From an uncultured Clostridia bacterium (GTDB taxonomy: Bacteria; Bacillota; Clostridia; TANB77; CAG-508), in the NCBI GenBank assembly GCA_934182605.1, contig CAKPRQ010000005.1, positions 1-64,000 of the forward strand: a stretch of 64,000 nt of DNA. Reading direction: 5' to 3'. A model generated the notes under the pieces. The model did not search any database and was not told the DNA's origin. It worked only from the letters and a program-made list of their open reading frames with translations. This document shows, piece by piece, positions 7,224 through 16,464 of this stretch; positions within the stretch are counted from its first letter, which is position 1; every line of letters starts with the position of its first letter. The position numbers and the translations under genes are program-made.

Positions 7224-8681
7224 TTAGCAGATATTTTTTACTAAATTTTTAAATTTTTCTCCTCTTTCCATAAAATTTTTAAACATATCAAAACTTGCAC
7301 TTGCTGGAGAAAATAATACAATATCTTTATTAGTACCTTCCTTATATGCAATTTCTACAGTTTCTTCTAGAGAATCTGCCATAAATAATTTTATTCTTTT
7401 TTCTTCTTTATTAATATTATATTTTAAAATACAATAATTATTCTCTTCATATATTTCACCATTTAATTTTTCTACTTCGTTTTTTACAGCATTTTCTATT
7501 TTTTTAGCTGTTTGCCCTAATAGTATAAGTGTTGTTACTTTTTCTAAAATTGGGCGTGCTAATGGTTCATAGTCTAAGTGCTTATCATAACCTCCTGCTA
7601 TTAAAATTATATCTTCATCAAAGGCTCTTAAACCTGCTATTGTTCTTGTAGGACTACTGCCTATTGAATCATTATACCATTTTACTCCATTTATATCTCT
7701 TACAAATTCTAATCTATGTTCTACTCCTGCAAAATCTTTTACAGCTTCTACTGCCACATCAAAATCTACCAGTGTATAAGTTGCTGCAATTGCTGTACAT
7801 ATATTTTCATAATTATGTCTTCCCCTTAATTTTACATCTTTCACATTTAATAATTGTCTTCTTATACCATTTTCACCATATTTTATAATATCATCATTTA
7901 GCATTACACCATTTTCTAGTTTACTTTCTTTACTAAAAAATACTACTTTACCTTTTGCTTCTTTTTCAAAATTTTTAACAATTTCATCATTATAATTTAA
8001 AACTAATATATCATCTTCATTTTGGAATTTAAATATATTCTTTTTAGATTCAATATATTCTTCATAAGATTTATGTATATCTAAATGATTTGGTGTTATA
8101 TTAGTAATAACAGATATATTAGGACTTACTTCCATATCCATTAATTGAAAACTACTTAATTCCAATACTATAAAATCCTCTTTTTTCATATATGGTAATT
8201 TATCAAATAATGGCGTTCCTATATTTCCACCTAAATAGCAACTATAATTTGCTCTCTTTAAAATTTCATATATTAAACTTGTTGTAGTAGTTTTTCCATC
8301 ACTTCCTGTTATACCAATAACTTTACCTGGACATAATTTTACAACCATTTCTATTTCTGATGTAATTATTGCACCGCGCTTTTTTTCATCAAGAAGTTCT
8401 TGAGTATCTGGTCTACAACTCGGAGAACGAAATATTATATCAAATCCTTTTAAGTTCTCTAAGTAATTTTCACCAAAATTACCTACAATATTATTTTCTC
8501 TTAAATATTTAATAATATTATTATCAATTTTTTCTATATCTCTTTTATCAAATACTGCAACATTAGCATTTATATTTTTTAAATATTTTATTAATGGCAT
8601 ATTACTTACGCCTAATCCTATTACTGCAATTTTACTTGATTGCAATTTTTTATTAAATTCTTCTAATTTTTTATTTTCCAA
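7224..8681 (-). CDS. murD: UDP-N-acetylmuramoyl-L-alanine--D-glutamate ligase
   Basis: Cytoplasmic ATP-dependent ligase that adds D-Glu to UDP-MurNAc-L-Ala in peptidoglycan precursor synthesis. It shows the N-terminal Rossmann-like start VIGLGVSNMPL, the P-loop GITGSDGKTTTTSL (about 125-138), the Mur-ligase central ITNITPNHLDIHKSYEEY, and the C-terminal EHRLEFVRDINGVKWYNDSIG and IILIAGGYDKHLDYEPL. Length (485) is slightly above usual because of an insertion before the last helices. The start is TTG with GGGA seven bases upstream. It belongs functionally with the mur genes at 14-19 kb but is separated from them by the pilin triplet, trmFO and topA. Confidence 0.96.
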   Translation of the reverse strand: MENKKLEEFNKKLQSSKIAVIGLGVSNMPLIKYLKNINANVAVFDKRDIEKIDNNIIKYLRENNIVGNFGENYLENLKGFDIIFRSPSCRPDTQELLDEKKRGAIITSEIEMVVKLCPGKVIGITGSDGKTTTTSLIYEILKRANYSCYLGGNIGTPLFDKLPYMKKEDFIVLELSSFQLMDMEVSPNISVITNITPNHLDIHKSYEEYIESKKNIFKFQNEDDILVLNYNDEIVKNFEKEAKGKVVFFSKESKLENGVMLNDDIIKYGENGIRRQLLNVKDVKLRGRHNYENICTAIAATYTLVDFDVAVEAVKDFAGVEHRLEFVRDINGVKWYNDSIGSSPTRTIAGLRAFDEDIILIAGGYDKHLDYEPLARPILEKVTTLILLGQTAKKIENAVKNEVEKLNGEIYEENNYCILKYNINKEEKRIKLFMADSLEETVEIAYKEGTNKDIVLFSPASASFDMFKNFMERGEKFKNLVKNIC

Positions 8682-8874
8682 ATTCTATTCCCAACCTTTC
8701 TTTTACTATTATATTAATTAAATTCTGTAATTGTGATATATTTATAATATTACAATGTTTAAAATAATTTGCAATTTTTATTATTATATATCAAAAAAAT
8801 TTTTTTAACAATAGTATATTTTAGAAATTTTTGTTAATAATATAATTAATGAATTTTTAGAGGAGGTGCCTCAT

Positions 8875-8970
8875 ATGTCAGAAAAAAATAAAAATAAAAA
8901 CCCAAATAATAATAATAACAATAATAAAAATAATAACAAAAATAATCAAAATCAACAAAATAATAAATAA
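8875..8970 (+). CDS. 31-residue Asn/Lys-rich peptide
   Basis: A perfect AGGAGGTG ribosome site precedes ATG 8875 by six bases. The frame reads MSEKNKNKNP and then almost only Asn, Lys and Gln up to TAA at 8968-8970. The strong ribosome site and the terminator just downstream argue that it is expressed. No hydrophobic core exists, so it should be disordered, basic and very soluble. No family is recognised; a small spore or nucleic-acid-binding peptide is a guess only. It faces the pilin genes convergently and is divergent from murD. Confidence 0.6.
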   Translation: MSEKNKNKNPNNNNNNNKNNNKNNQNQQNNK

Positions 8971-9031
8971 GATTAATTTCACTATCCCTACTCAGCATAA
9001 ACAATTTTCAATAAAATTATTTATGCAAAAT

Positions 9032-9066
9032 AAGAAAGTATCTCTATGTTATAGATACTTTCTTTT
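9032..9066. terminator. bidirectional terminator
   Basis: AAGAAAGTATCT (9032-9043) pairs perfectly with AGATACTTTCTT (9053-9064). The plus strand continues in TTTTACTT and the minus strand in TTATTTT. It serves the small Asn-rich gene and the converging pilin gene. Confidence 0.85.
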
Positions 9067-9097
9067 ACTTATTCTATGGATAAAATTATTTCACTTT

Positions 9098-9445
9098 TTA
9101 ATTTATTGATTGCCCAATTGTTTGAAGTATTCTTAATATTGTAAGTGTACATATTAAAATTAAAACTCCTACTACAAATCCTATTAAATTTTTCTTTATT
9201 TCTGCTTTTTCATCTGGTGCTGCTGTCATAAATTTTATAGCCATAACTGCTAATGTAATAAGTGCTACTGCACTACCTACTATTAAAATAATTCCATATA
9301 ATTTACTGCCTACATTACTTAAAGTTGAATTTCCTGAACCAGAATTGTAATCTTTCATTGAAGATATTGGGTCTGCAAATACTACATTTGATAACATAAA
9401 TATTATAATTATAAATATTAATAATATACTTAACACTTTTTTCAT
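9098..9445 (-). CDS. VirB2/TrbC-like pilin paralogue 3
   Basis: About 115 residues: a signal peptide ending near VVFADP, then two membrane helices (about 48-70 and 84-108) joined by a short charged loop, AIKFMTAAPDEKAEIKKN. This layout and the loop are those of VirB2/TrbC-type pilins (Mbov_0395-like conjugal pilins). It is a paralogue of the two genes upstream, which carry KYMTAAPAEKGDIKKS and KYISAAPSEKGDIKKS at the same place. The ATG at 9445 is chosen because AAAGG precedes it; the in-frame TTG at 9457 overlaps the site. It is the last and most diverged of the three and has its own terminator. No VirB4, VirB6 or VirD4 homologue lies in the window. Confidence 0.7.
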   Translation of the reverse strand: MKKVLSILLIFIIIIFMLSNVVFADPISSMKDYNSGSGNSTLSNVGSKLYGIILIVGSAVALITLAVMAIKFMTAAPDEKAEIKKNLIGFVVGVLILICTLTILRILQTIGQSIN

Positions 9446-9505
9446 TTTTAATCTCAATCCTTTCTATAAAGAATTAAAAAATAATATTATAAGACTTCTA
9501 CAGAA

Positions 9506-9931
9506 TTATCCTAATACTTTCGTAGAAGTTACTGATGTAGAGTATGTTAATACATTTTCATTAATTGTAGCCGCTTTATTAATTTCATTTCCCATTGATT
9601 GAATTATATGTAAAATGCCTGCTCCTGAAAATAATATTAATGCACCTACAGCGTACATAAGCAAACTTTTCTTTATGTCTCCTTTTTCTGCTGGTGCAGC
9701 AGTCATATATTTAATTGCTAATACTACTAACATTACTAATGCTACTGCTACAGCAATTATTTCTATAACACCTAATATTGTCCCCGAAATACTTTTTATT
9801 TTATCTCCTCCAGGGACACTAGCACCCGGCTTTATATCAACTAATGACGCAAAAGATATTGTTGATATTGAAAATATTAATATCACTAAAATTATAATTA
9901 ATAATACTTTTTTATAATTCATTTTTTTCAT
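9506..9931 (-). CDS. VirB2/TrbC-like pilin paralogue 2
   Basis: 141 residues: signal peptide (KVLLIIILVILIFSISTISFAS), a short Gly/Pro-rich stretch (GASVPGGDKIKSISG), helix 1, the loop AIKYMTAAPAEKGDIKKS, and helix 2 ending ILHIIQSMGNEINKA. It has a C-terminal Ser/Thr-rich tail of about 20 residues absent from paralogue 3. AAGGAGAG precedes the ATG. The gene lies 48 bases upstream of paralogue 3, so the two are probably co-transcribed. A pilin or other multimeric membrane subunit is inferred from the VirB2-like layout; another role for this small two-helix family cannot be excluded. Confidence 0.7.
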   Translation of the reverse strand: MKKMNYKKVLLIIILVILIFSISTISFASLVDIKPGASVPGGDKIKSISGTILGVIEIIAVAVALVMLVVLAIKYMTAAPAEKGDIKKSLLMYAVGALILFSGAGILHIIQSMGNEINKAATINENVLTYSTSVTSTKVLG

Positions 9932-9999
9932 ATCATAACTCTCCTTCTTTAGATTAATTTAATTATATATTATTTTTTGACAAAATGCAATATTTTGGG

Positions 10000-10027
10000 C
10001 AAAAAAAAATTGCCTAAAATTAGGCAA
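10000..10027 (-). terminator. terminator overlapping the end of pilin paralogue 1
   Basis: On the minus strand TTGCCTAA and TTAGGCAA form an eight-base stem followed by a run of nine T. The stem includes the TAA stop codon of the pilin gene. It would make paralogue 1 more abundant than paralogues 2 and 3. Confidence 0.88.
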
Positions 10028-10433
10028 CTTCTATATCAGATTTTTGCTCATTTACTATTACATAAGCAGTTGTATCTTCTAATTCTTCTCCAGCACGTTG
10101 TATAATATTTAACACTGCTACTCCACCAAACAATAGTAAAGCACCAATTACATATACAAAAGCACTTTTCTTTATATCACCTTTTTCACTTGGTGCTGCC
10201 GAAATATATTTGATAGCTAAAATTACTAACATAATTACAGCTACTGCTACACCAATAACTTGTGCTATACCTAAAATCATATTTGATACATTCATAATCC
10301 CTGTCTCTGCACTTCCAGCATCACCGCGAAATTCACCTGGATCAGGAATTGCAAAACATAACGTAGAAACTGATACTATTAATAATGCAACTATTATCAT
10401 GGCTAATGCTTTTTTCATTGATATGTTCTTCAT
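10020..10433 (-). CDS. VirB2/TrbC-like pilin paralogue 1
   Basis: 137 residues with a signal peptide (ALAMIIVALLIVSVSTLCFAI), an acidic Gly-rich segment (DPGEFRGDAGSAETG), helix 1, the loop AIKYISAAPSEKGDIKKS, helix 2 (VYVIGALLLFGGVAVLNII) and a polar tail. AAGGAGG before the ATG. It is first in the series of three tandem paralogues and closest to the typical VirB2/TrbC pattern. The terminator in its stop codon separates it from paralogues 2 and 3, suggesting different expression levels. Location in the membrane is clear; assembly into a pilus is inferred only. Confidence 0.72.
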   Translation of the reverse strand: MKNISMKKALAMIIVALLIVSVSTLCFAIPDPGEFRGDAGSAETGIMNVSNMILGIAQVIGVAVAVIMLVILAIKYISAAPSEKGDIKKSAFVYVIGALLLFGGVAVLNIIQRAGEELEDTTAYVIVNEQKSDIEVA

Positions 10434-10509
10434 GATTATATCCTCCTTAATTTTTTTACTATCTCATAACATAATTATAACTTATATTTTTACAAAAAGC
10501 AAGTATTTT

Positions 10510-11820
10510 TTACAATTTTTCTAATGCCCTTCTTGCTAATTTTTCATATTTTTCTTTTTTATCTCTAATTTTTTCATCAAATTGGGGTAATATTCCAAAA
10601 TTTGCATTCATTGGTTGAAATTTTTGGTTTTCTGTTGATATATATTTGGCTAATGCACCTATCATTGTTTCACTACTAAATACGATTTTTTCTTTATTAT
10701 TATATTGTTGTACTGCATTTATTGCAGCTACATAACCTGATGATATTGATTCCACATATCCTTCTACTCCTGATATTTGACCTGCAAAATATATATTTTT
10801 ATTTAATTTCAAGTTATATGTATTATCCAATAATTTAGACGAATCTATATATGTATTTTTATGCATTACTCCATATTTTACGAACTCTGCATTTTCCAAA
10901 CCGGGTATTAATGAAAATACCCTTTTTTGTTCTCCAAATCTTAGATTTGTTTGAAATCCTACCAAGTTATATAATGTACCTTCTTCATTATCTTGCCTTA
11001 ACTGTACTAATGCATATGGTCTTTTTCCTGTTCTTTTATCTTCAAAACCAACTGGTTTTAATGGGCCAAATCTTAATGTATCTATACCTCTTTTAGCCAT
11101 TACTTCCACTGGCATACAGCCTTCAAATATTTCTTTTTTTTCAAAATCTTTTAATTCAACTACTTCTGCATTTATTAACTCATTATAAAATTTTTCGTAC
11201 TCTTCTTTATTCATTGGTAAATTTATATAATTACTATCGCCTTTTCCATATCTATCTCCCATAAAGGCTATATTAAAATTTATGCTTGATTTTTCAATAA
11301 TAGGAGCTGCTGCATCATAGAAATATAATTCTTTTTCACCTGTAAAACTTTTTATATTTTCTGCCAATTTTTCTGATGTTAGAGGCCCTGTTGCAATTAT
11401 TACTATTCCATTTTTAGCCATTTCTTTTACATCTTCTATTTCTTCTCTAATAATTTCAATTTTACCAAAATTATTCTTCTCACTTAATTCTTCTAATTTA
11501 CTAGTTACTTTAGCTGCAAACTTTTCTCTATCTACAGCCAATGCTTGTCCAGCTGGTACTGATGTTTCATCTGCTATTTTTATTAAAAGTGAATCTAGTC
11601 TTCTTAATTCTTCTTTTAAAAGTCCACATGCATTTGTGATTAAATTAGATTTAAACGAATTGCTACATACTATTTCAGCAAGATTTTCATTTTTATGGGC
11701 TGGTGAAAAGTTAGTAGGTTTCATCTCATATAATTTTACATCTATTCCTCTTTTGGCTATTTGATATGCTGCTTCTGAACCTGCTAATCCTCCACCTATT
11801 ACTACAATATACTTATTCAT
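10510..11820 (-). CDS. trmFO: methylenetetrahydrofolate--tRNA-(uracil-54-C5)-methyltransferase
   Basis: Folate- and FAD-dependent enzyme that makes the T of the tRNA T-loop. It shows the FAD-binding start VIGGGLAGSEAAYQIAKRG, the Cys of EIVCSNSFKSN (about 52), NACGLLKEELRRLDSL, the second functional Cys in EGCMPVEVMAKRG and the C-terminal YFAGQISGVEGYVESISSG. Length (436) is normal. GAAGGGAG precedes the ATG. It is 52 bases after topA, the usual topA-trmFO order in Firmicutes, and presumably co-transcribed with it. Confidence 0.97.
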   Translation of the reverse strand: MNKYIVVIGGGLAGSEAAYQIAKRGIDVKLYEMKPTNFSPAHKNENLAEIVCSNSFKSNLITNACGLLKEELRRLDSLLIKIADETSVPAGQALAVDREKFAAKVTSKLEELSEKNNFGKIEIIREEIEDVKEMAKNGIVIIATGPLTSEKLAENIKSFTGEKELYFYDAAAPIIEKSSINFNIAFMGDRYGKGDSNYINLPMNKEEYEKFYNELINAEVVELKDFEKKEIFEGCMPVEVMAKRGIDTLRFGPLKPVGFEDKRTGKRPYALVQLRQDNEEGTLYNLVGFQTNLRFGEQKRVFSLIPGLENAEFVKYGVMHKNTYIDSSKLLDNTYNLKLNKNIYFAGQISGVEGYVESISSGYVAAINAVQQYNNKEKIVFSSETMIGALAKYISTENQKFQPMNANFGILPQFDEKIRDKKEKYEKLARRALEKL

Positions 11821-11872
11821 AATTCTCCCTTCTATTATTTATATAGATATTTTCAAGTTACAATTTATTAAA

Positions 11873-13960
11873 TTACTTTTTATTTGTAGTTTTCTTTTTA
11901 GCTTTAGTTTTGCTTTTTGTTTTTGTAGTCTTTTTTGTTTTTTCTCCCACATTTTCCTCTGGCACAAACTTTTCTCCTACTTTAGGTTTATTCCAAGAGA
12001 TATATGGACAGCCTCCATTTTCACCTTTATTATTCTCACATATATAATATTTTCTCTTTCTCTTAGTTTTCTTTACTTGTACTACGCCACCACATACTGG
12101 ACATGGTACATCTATAGTTTCTACGATTGGTTTTGCATTTTTACATTCTGGATATCCTGGACATGCTAAAAATCTACCGTATTTACCATACTTATACACC
12201 ATCATTCTTCCACATTTTTCGCATTGCACATCTGATACTTCGTCTTCTAATTTTACATGTTCTAATTCCTTTTCTACTTTTTCTACAGTTACCTCGAATG
12301 GTTCGTAAAACTCTCTTATTACATCTTGCCATTTTATTTTTCCAGCAGCTATCTCATCAAATTCTGTTTCCATTTTAGCTGTGAATTCCACATTTATTAC
12401 ATTTTCGAAATTTTCTATTAACAATTTATTAACAACTTTTCCAAGTTCTGTAGGTACTAATTGTTTTTGCTCTTTTTCTACATATCTTCTTAACAATATT
12501 GTAGTAATTGTTGGCGAATATGTGCTTGGTCTACCTATTCCTTTTTCTTCTAATGCTTTTACTAAACTTGCTTCTGTATATCTAGCTGGTGGTTCTGTGA
12601 AACTTTGTTTAGATTCTAATTTTTCTTTATTTAAATTTTCTCCTTCTTCTATTTCTGGAATTTTTGTATTTTCTTCCTTTTCTTCATAATCTGTACCTTC
12701 TACATATAATGTCATAAATCCTTTAAATTTTAAATTTTGCCCACTTGCTCTAAAATTATAAGTATCATCTGCATCTATTTTTACTTGAATTGTATCGTAA
12801 ACGGCTTGCGACATTTGGCTTGCTATAAATCTATTATATATTAATTTGTATAATTTATATTGGTCTGTAGTTAAAGAATCTTTAATTTTCTCCGGTGTTA
12901 AATCTATATATGTTGGTCTAATTGCTTCATGTGCGTCCTGTGCTGCATCTTTTGATTTGTAATATCTATTTTCATAATATGCTTTTCCATATTCTTTTTC
13001 TATATATTCTTTTGCAGCATTTCTTGCTACTTCTGAAATTCTTGTTGAATCTGTTCTCATATATGTTATTAAACCAACAGTACCTTTTTCTGGTATTTTT
13101 ACACCTTCATACAGTACTTGTGCTACACTCATTGTTTTCTTTAATGCAAAGCCTAATTTACGTGAAGCTTCTTGTTGCATTGTACTAGTTGTAAATGGAG
13201 GTGCAGGGGTTCTTTTCTTTTCACCTTTTTTTATTTCTTTTACTACATACGTTGCTTTTTCTAATTCTTTTAATATATTATCAACTTCTTCTTTTGAATG
13301 TAATTCTATTTTTTTATTATTTTTACCATAAAATTTGGCAATAAAACTTTTTTTGTCACTTTTTTTAGATAATATAACATCTATATTCCAATATTCTTCA
13401 GGAATAAAATTTTCAATCTCATTTTCTCTATCTACTATTAATTTAACTGCAACAGATTGCACTCTTCCTGCTGATAAACCTTTTTTTACCTTTTTCCATA
13501 ACACAGGACTTATTTTATATCCTACTATTCGATCTAGTACTCTTCTAGCTTGTTGAGCATCTGTTACTGCCATATTTATTTTACGTGGTTCTTGTACAGC
13601 TTTTTTTACAGCATTTTCCGTTATCTCATTAAATGTAATTCTACAATCACTATTTAAATCTATCCCTAATATATATGCTAAATGCCAAGATATAGCCTCT
13701 CCTTCACGATCAGGGTCAGTTGCTAAATATACTTTTTTAGCATTTTTTGCTTCTTTCTTTAAAGAATTTATAAGAGGTGCTTTACCTCTTATATTTATAT
13801 ATTGTGGTTCAAAGTTATGTTCAATATCTATACCTAATTTTGATTTAGGCAAATCTCTAATATGTCCCATACTTGCTACGACTTTTGTTTTACCACCTAA
13901 AAATTTTTTTATTGTATTCGCTTTTGCTGGCGATTCTACTATTATTAATTTATCTACCAT
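11873..13960 (-). CDS. topA: DNA topoisomerase I (type IA)
   Basis: Relaxes negative supercoils by a 5'-phosphotyrosine intermediate. Toprim motifs LIIVESPAKANTIKKFLG and LATDPDREGEAISWHL are at the start, followed by SAGRVQSVAVKLI and the active-site Tyr in GLITYMRTDSTR (about 300). Two C-terminal zinc ribbons of Cys-x2-Cys type (CEKCGRMMV ... CPGYPEC; CPVCGG ... CENNKGENGGC) are followed by a Lys/Thr-rich tail. 695 residues is normal. AAAGGAG precedes the ATG. It sits between murG and trmFO on the minus strand. Confidence 0.97.
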   Translation of the reverse strand: MVDKLIIVESPAKANTIKKFLGGKTKVVASMGHIRDLPKSKLGIDIEHNFEPQYINIRGKAPLINSLKKEAKNAKKVYLATDPDREGEAISWHLAYILGIDLNSDCRITFNEITENAVKKAVQEPRKINMAVTDAQQARRVLDRIVGYKISPVLWKKVKKGLSAGRVQSVAVKLIVDRENEIENFIPEEYWNIDVILSKKSDKKSFIAKFYGKNNKKIELHSKEEVDNILKELEKATYVVKEIKKGEKKRTPAPPFTTSTMQQEASRKLGFALKKTMSVAQVLYEGVKIPEKGTVGLITYMRTDSTRISEVARNAAKEYIEKEYGKAYYENRYYKSKDAAQDAHEAIRPTYIDLTPEKIKDSLTTDQYKLYKLIYNRFIASQMSQAVYDTIQVKIDADDTYNFRASGQNLKFKGFMTLYVEGTDYEEKEENTKIPEIEEGENLNKEKLESKQSFTEPPARYTEASLVKALEEKGIGRPSTYSPTITTILLRRYVEKEQKQLVPTELGKVVNKLLIENFENVINVEFTAKMETEFDEIAAGKIKWQDVIREFYEPFEVTVEKVEKELEHVKLEDEVSDVQCEKCGRMMVYKYGKYGRFLACPGYPECKNAKPIVETIDVPCPVCGGVVQVKKTKRKRKYYICENNKGENGGCPYISWNKPKVGEKFVPEENVGEKTKKTTKTKSKTKAKKKTTNKK

Positions 13961-14038
13961 TAAGTTCTACTCCTTTATTCTTTCTCTAACAAAATTATTA
14001 ATAATTTCCATATCTTTTAAAGACTTTTCTACATCTAT

Positions 14039-15157
14039 TTATTGTCTCAGAATTTTTATTATTTCATTATATATTTTATCTTCTACATTGTCAATAGAAA
14101 TGCTATTAGCTAATTCTCCCATTTTTAACATTTTTTCCTTATGCAATATTATTTTTGTAATGCTACCTGATAACAAAGAATCTGTAAGTTCATTATTATA
14201 TATTATTTCCGCTGCTCCTATATTTGCCAAAACTTTTGCATTATATTCCTGATGATTTTGACTTACGTATGGAAGTGGTATAAATATTGCTGGTTTGCCT
14301 ACATTTGCAATTTCTGTTATTGTCATTGCACCACTCCTTGCTATCACTAAATCACATATATTCATAATTTTTTCCATATCATATATATATGGAACTATTT
14401 TCATATTATATACATTATTTATATCTATATTCCTTCTACTTAATTCTTCTTTAATTACTTCATATTGTTTAGGTCCCGCAGCCCACATTATTTGATATTT
14501 TTCATTCAACCTGTTTTCTACTATTCCCAACAGACTATCATTTATAACTTTTGCACCTTGACTTCCACCAAATGCTAGTACAATAGGTAAATCTTGTTTT
14601 AAACTATATTCTTTAATTATTTTATTTTTTTCTACTTCTGTATATTCTATTTTTCTTACCTTTGTTGGATTACCAGTAACTACTACTTTCTTAGCATTAT
14701 TTAATCTTGGTACTGCATCTTTAAAACCTACTAATATTGCATTACATTTTTTTGAGAGCATTTTTACCGCTTTCCCTGGGAACGCATTACTTTCGTGTAA
14801 TACTGTTGGTATTTTTAATTTATTAGATGCTATAAATACCGGTCCACATATATATCCACCAGTTCCTATTACCACATTAGGTCTAAATTCTTCTAATATT
14901 TTTTTTGCTTGTTCTATTCCTTGATAAGTTTCTAATAAATTTTTAAAATTTTCAATATTTATTTTTTTACTAAGACCATGTGCAGTTATTGTTCTTAATT
15001 CATATCCTGCTCTAGGGACTAAATCATTTTCTAACCCACTCGTCGTTCCAATAAATATTATTTTTGAGTCTGGTTCTTTCTCTTTTATTTTATTTGCAAT
15101 TGCTATGGCAGGATTAATATGACCTCCTGTACCAGCTGCAGAAATAACTACTCTCAC
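14039..15157 (-). CDS. murG: undecaprenyl-PP-MurNAc-pentapeptide N-acetylglucosaminyltransferase
   Basis: Makes lipid II from lipid I at the inner face of the membrane. The N-terminal GTGGHINPAIAIA loop (about 9-21), VIGTGGYICGPVFIA, HESNAFPGK, AFGGSQGAKVIND and the C-terminal VIARSGAMTITEI with PLPYVSQNHQEYNA are all MurG signatures. The start is GTG, with AGAGAGGAT upstream. It is 17 bases after spoVE, so the two are in one operon in the usual mraY-spoVE-murG order. Confidence 0.97.
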   Translation of the reverse strand: MRVVISAAGTGGHINPAIAIANKIKEKEPDSKIIFIGTTSGLENDLVPRAGYELRTITAHGLSKKINIENFKNLLETYQGIEQAKKILEEFRPNVVIGTGGYICGPVFIASNKLKIPTVLHESNAFPGKAVKMLSKKCNAILVGFKDAVPRLNNAKKVVVTGNPTKVRKIEYTEVEKNKIIKEYSLKQDLPIVLAFGGSQGAKVINDSLLGIVENRLNEKYQIMWAAGPKQYEVIKEELSRRNIDINNVYNMKIVPYIYDMEKIMNICDLVIARSGAMTITEIANVGKPAIFIPLPYVSQNHQEYNAKVLANIGAAEIIYNNELTDSLLSGSITKIILHKEKMLKMGELANSISIDNVEDKIYNEIIKILRQ

Positions 15158-15174
15158 AATTTATCATCCTCTCT

Positions 15175-16344
15175 TTATACTTTATTAGTATGTCTCGATA
15201 TATTTAATAAAATTCCCATTGTACATAGTAACACAAAAAGTGATGTCCCGCCATAACTAAAGAATGGTAATGCCATACCTGTTACTGGGAATACTGAAGT
15301 TACAACTCCTATATTTATTATTACTTGTATTGATATTAATGATATTATTCCTACTGCCAATAAAGTTCCAAACATATCTTTTGCGTTTATTGCTATCATT
15401 ATTCCTCTCCAAATTAATACTGCAAATAATAATAATATAATTGCACACCCTATAAAGCCTAACTCTTCTGCTATTACTGCAAATATAAAGTCATTTTGTG
15501 GCTCTGATATGTATAAATATTTTTGCATACTATTTCCTAACCCTACTCCAAATAAGCCTCCTGAACCTATTGCATATAAACTTTGTATTATTTGCCACCC
15601 TGTTACTTGAGGATCACTCCATGGATCTAAGAATGCTGTTAATCTTGCTATTCTAAACGTTCCTATATCTGCATATGTTGCTAACAGATATAACAATGTT
15701 CCTCCTGCAGCTCCTCCTAAAAGAGCTATTATTAAGAAGTGTTTTAATTTTGCTCCTGCTACTATCATCATTATTGATATTACTGCTACTATTACTAATG
15801 TTGCACTTAAGTGTGTTTGCAAAAACAATAATATTGCACAAGGTATTCCTAACCAAAAAAATGTTGGAATTAAACCTGTTGGAAGGTTATATGTCCTTTT
15901 ATCCCACCATTTCCCTAATGTATCTTTAAATTTTACTAAATATGCTGCAAAAAATATTATTAAACCTATTTTTGCTACTTCAGAAGGCTGAAATGATGTA
16001 ATACCAAATAAATTTATCCATCTTTTTGCACCTGCTACCTCATAACCTATTAAAGGTACTGCTAATAATAATAGTATTACAAAAACATATATTGGTTTAT
16101 ACATTTTTTGATAAATTCTATAATCTATTTTTGAAATTATATACATTCCTGCTAATCCTAATGCAGCAAACACTAATTGCCTTTTTACATATGAATAGCT
16201 ATCTCCATCTTCTGCTAATGCAGTAGGTGAACTAGCTGACAATACCATTATTATACCCAATGATAAGAGTAATAACAATGTTACTACAACTGTAAAATCC
16301 ACATTTTTTTTCTCTTTTTCCTTTTTACTACTTGCTTTTACCAA
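15175..16344 (-). CDS. spoVE: FtsW/RodA/SpoVE family lipid II polymerase
   Basis: A SEDS protein with about ten membrane helices, 389 residues. It has GAKRWINLFGITSFQPSEVAK-type residues in the expected loop (catalytic Asp-region follows), QTHLSATLVI, and the C-terminal SVFPVTGMALPFFSYGGTSL signature. Position between mraY and murG, next to a SpoVD-like PBP, favours SpoVE over FtsW or RodA, but the paralogues cannot be separated on sequence alone. The start is TTG with AAGGAG upstream. Works with a class B PBP to polymerise glycan for division or spore cortex. Confidence 0.85.
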   Translation of the reverse strand: MVKASSKKEKEKKNVDFTVVVTLLLLLSLGIIMVLSASSPTALAEDGDSYSYVKRQLVFAALGLAGMYIISKIDYRIYQKMYKPIYVFVILLLLAVPLIGYEVAGAKRWINLFGITSFQPSEVAKIGLIIFFAAYLVKFKDTLGKWWDKRTYNLPTGLIPTFFWLGIPCAILLFLQTHLSATLVIVAVISIMMIVAGAKLKHFLIIALLGGAAGGTLLYLLATYADIGTFRIARLTAFLDPWSDPQVTGWQIIQSLYAIGSGGLFGVGLGNSMQKYLYISEPQNDFIFAVIAEELGFIGCAIILLLFAVLIWRGIMIAINAKDMFGTLLAVGIISLISIQVIINIGVVTSVFPVTGMALPFFSYGGTSLFVLLCTMGILLNISRHTNKV

Positions 16345-16464
16345 TAATTATTACTCTCCTTACATAATTTATTTAGGTTTTTAAAAGTCACCTATAAACT
16401 TAATTTAAAAAATGTACTATGATTGTGTATTTAAACACTATCATATAATTACTTTAAAATAATT

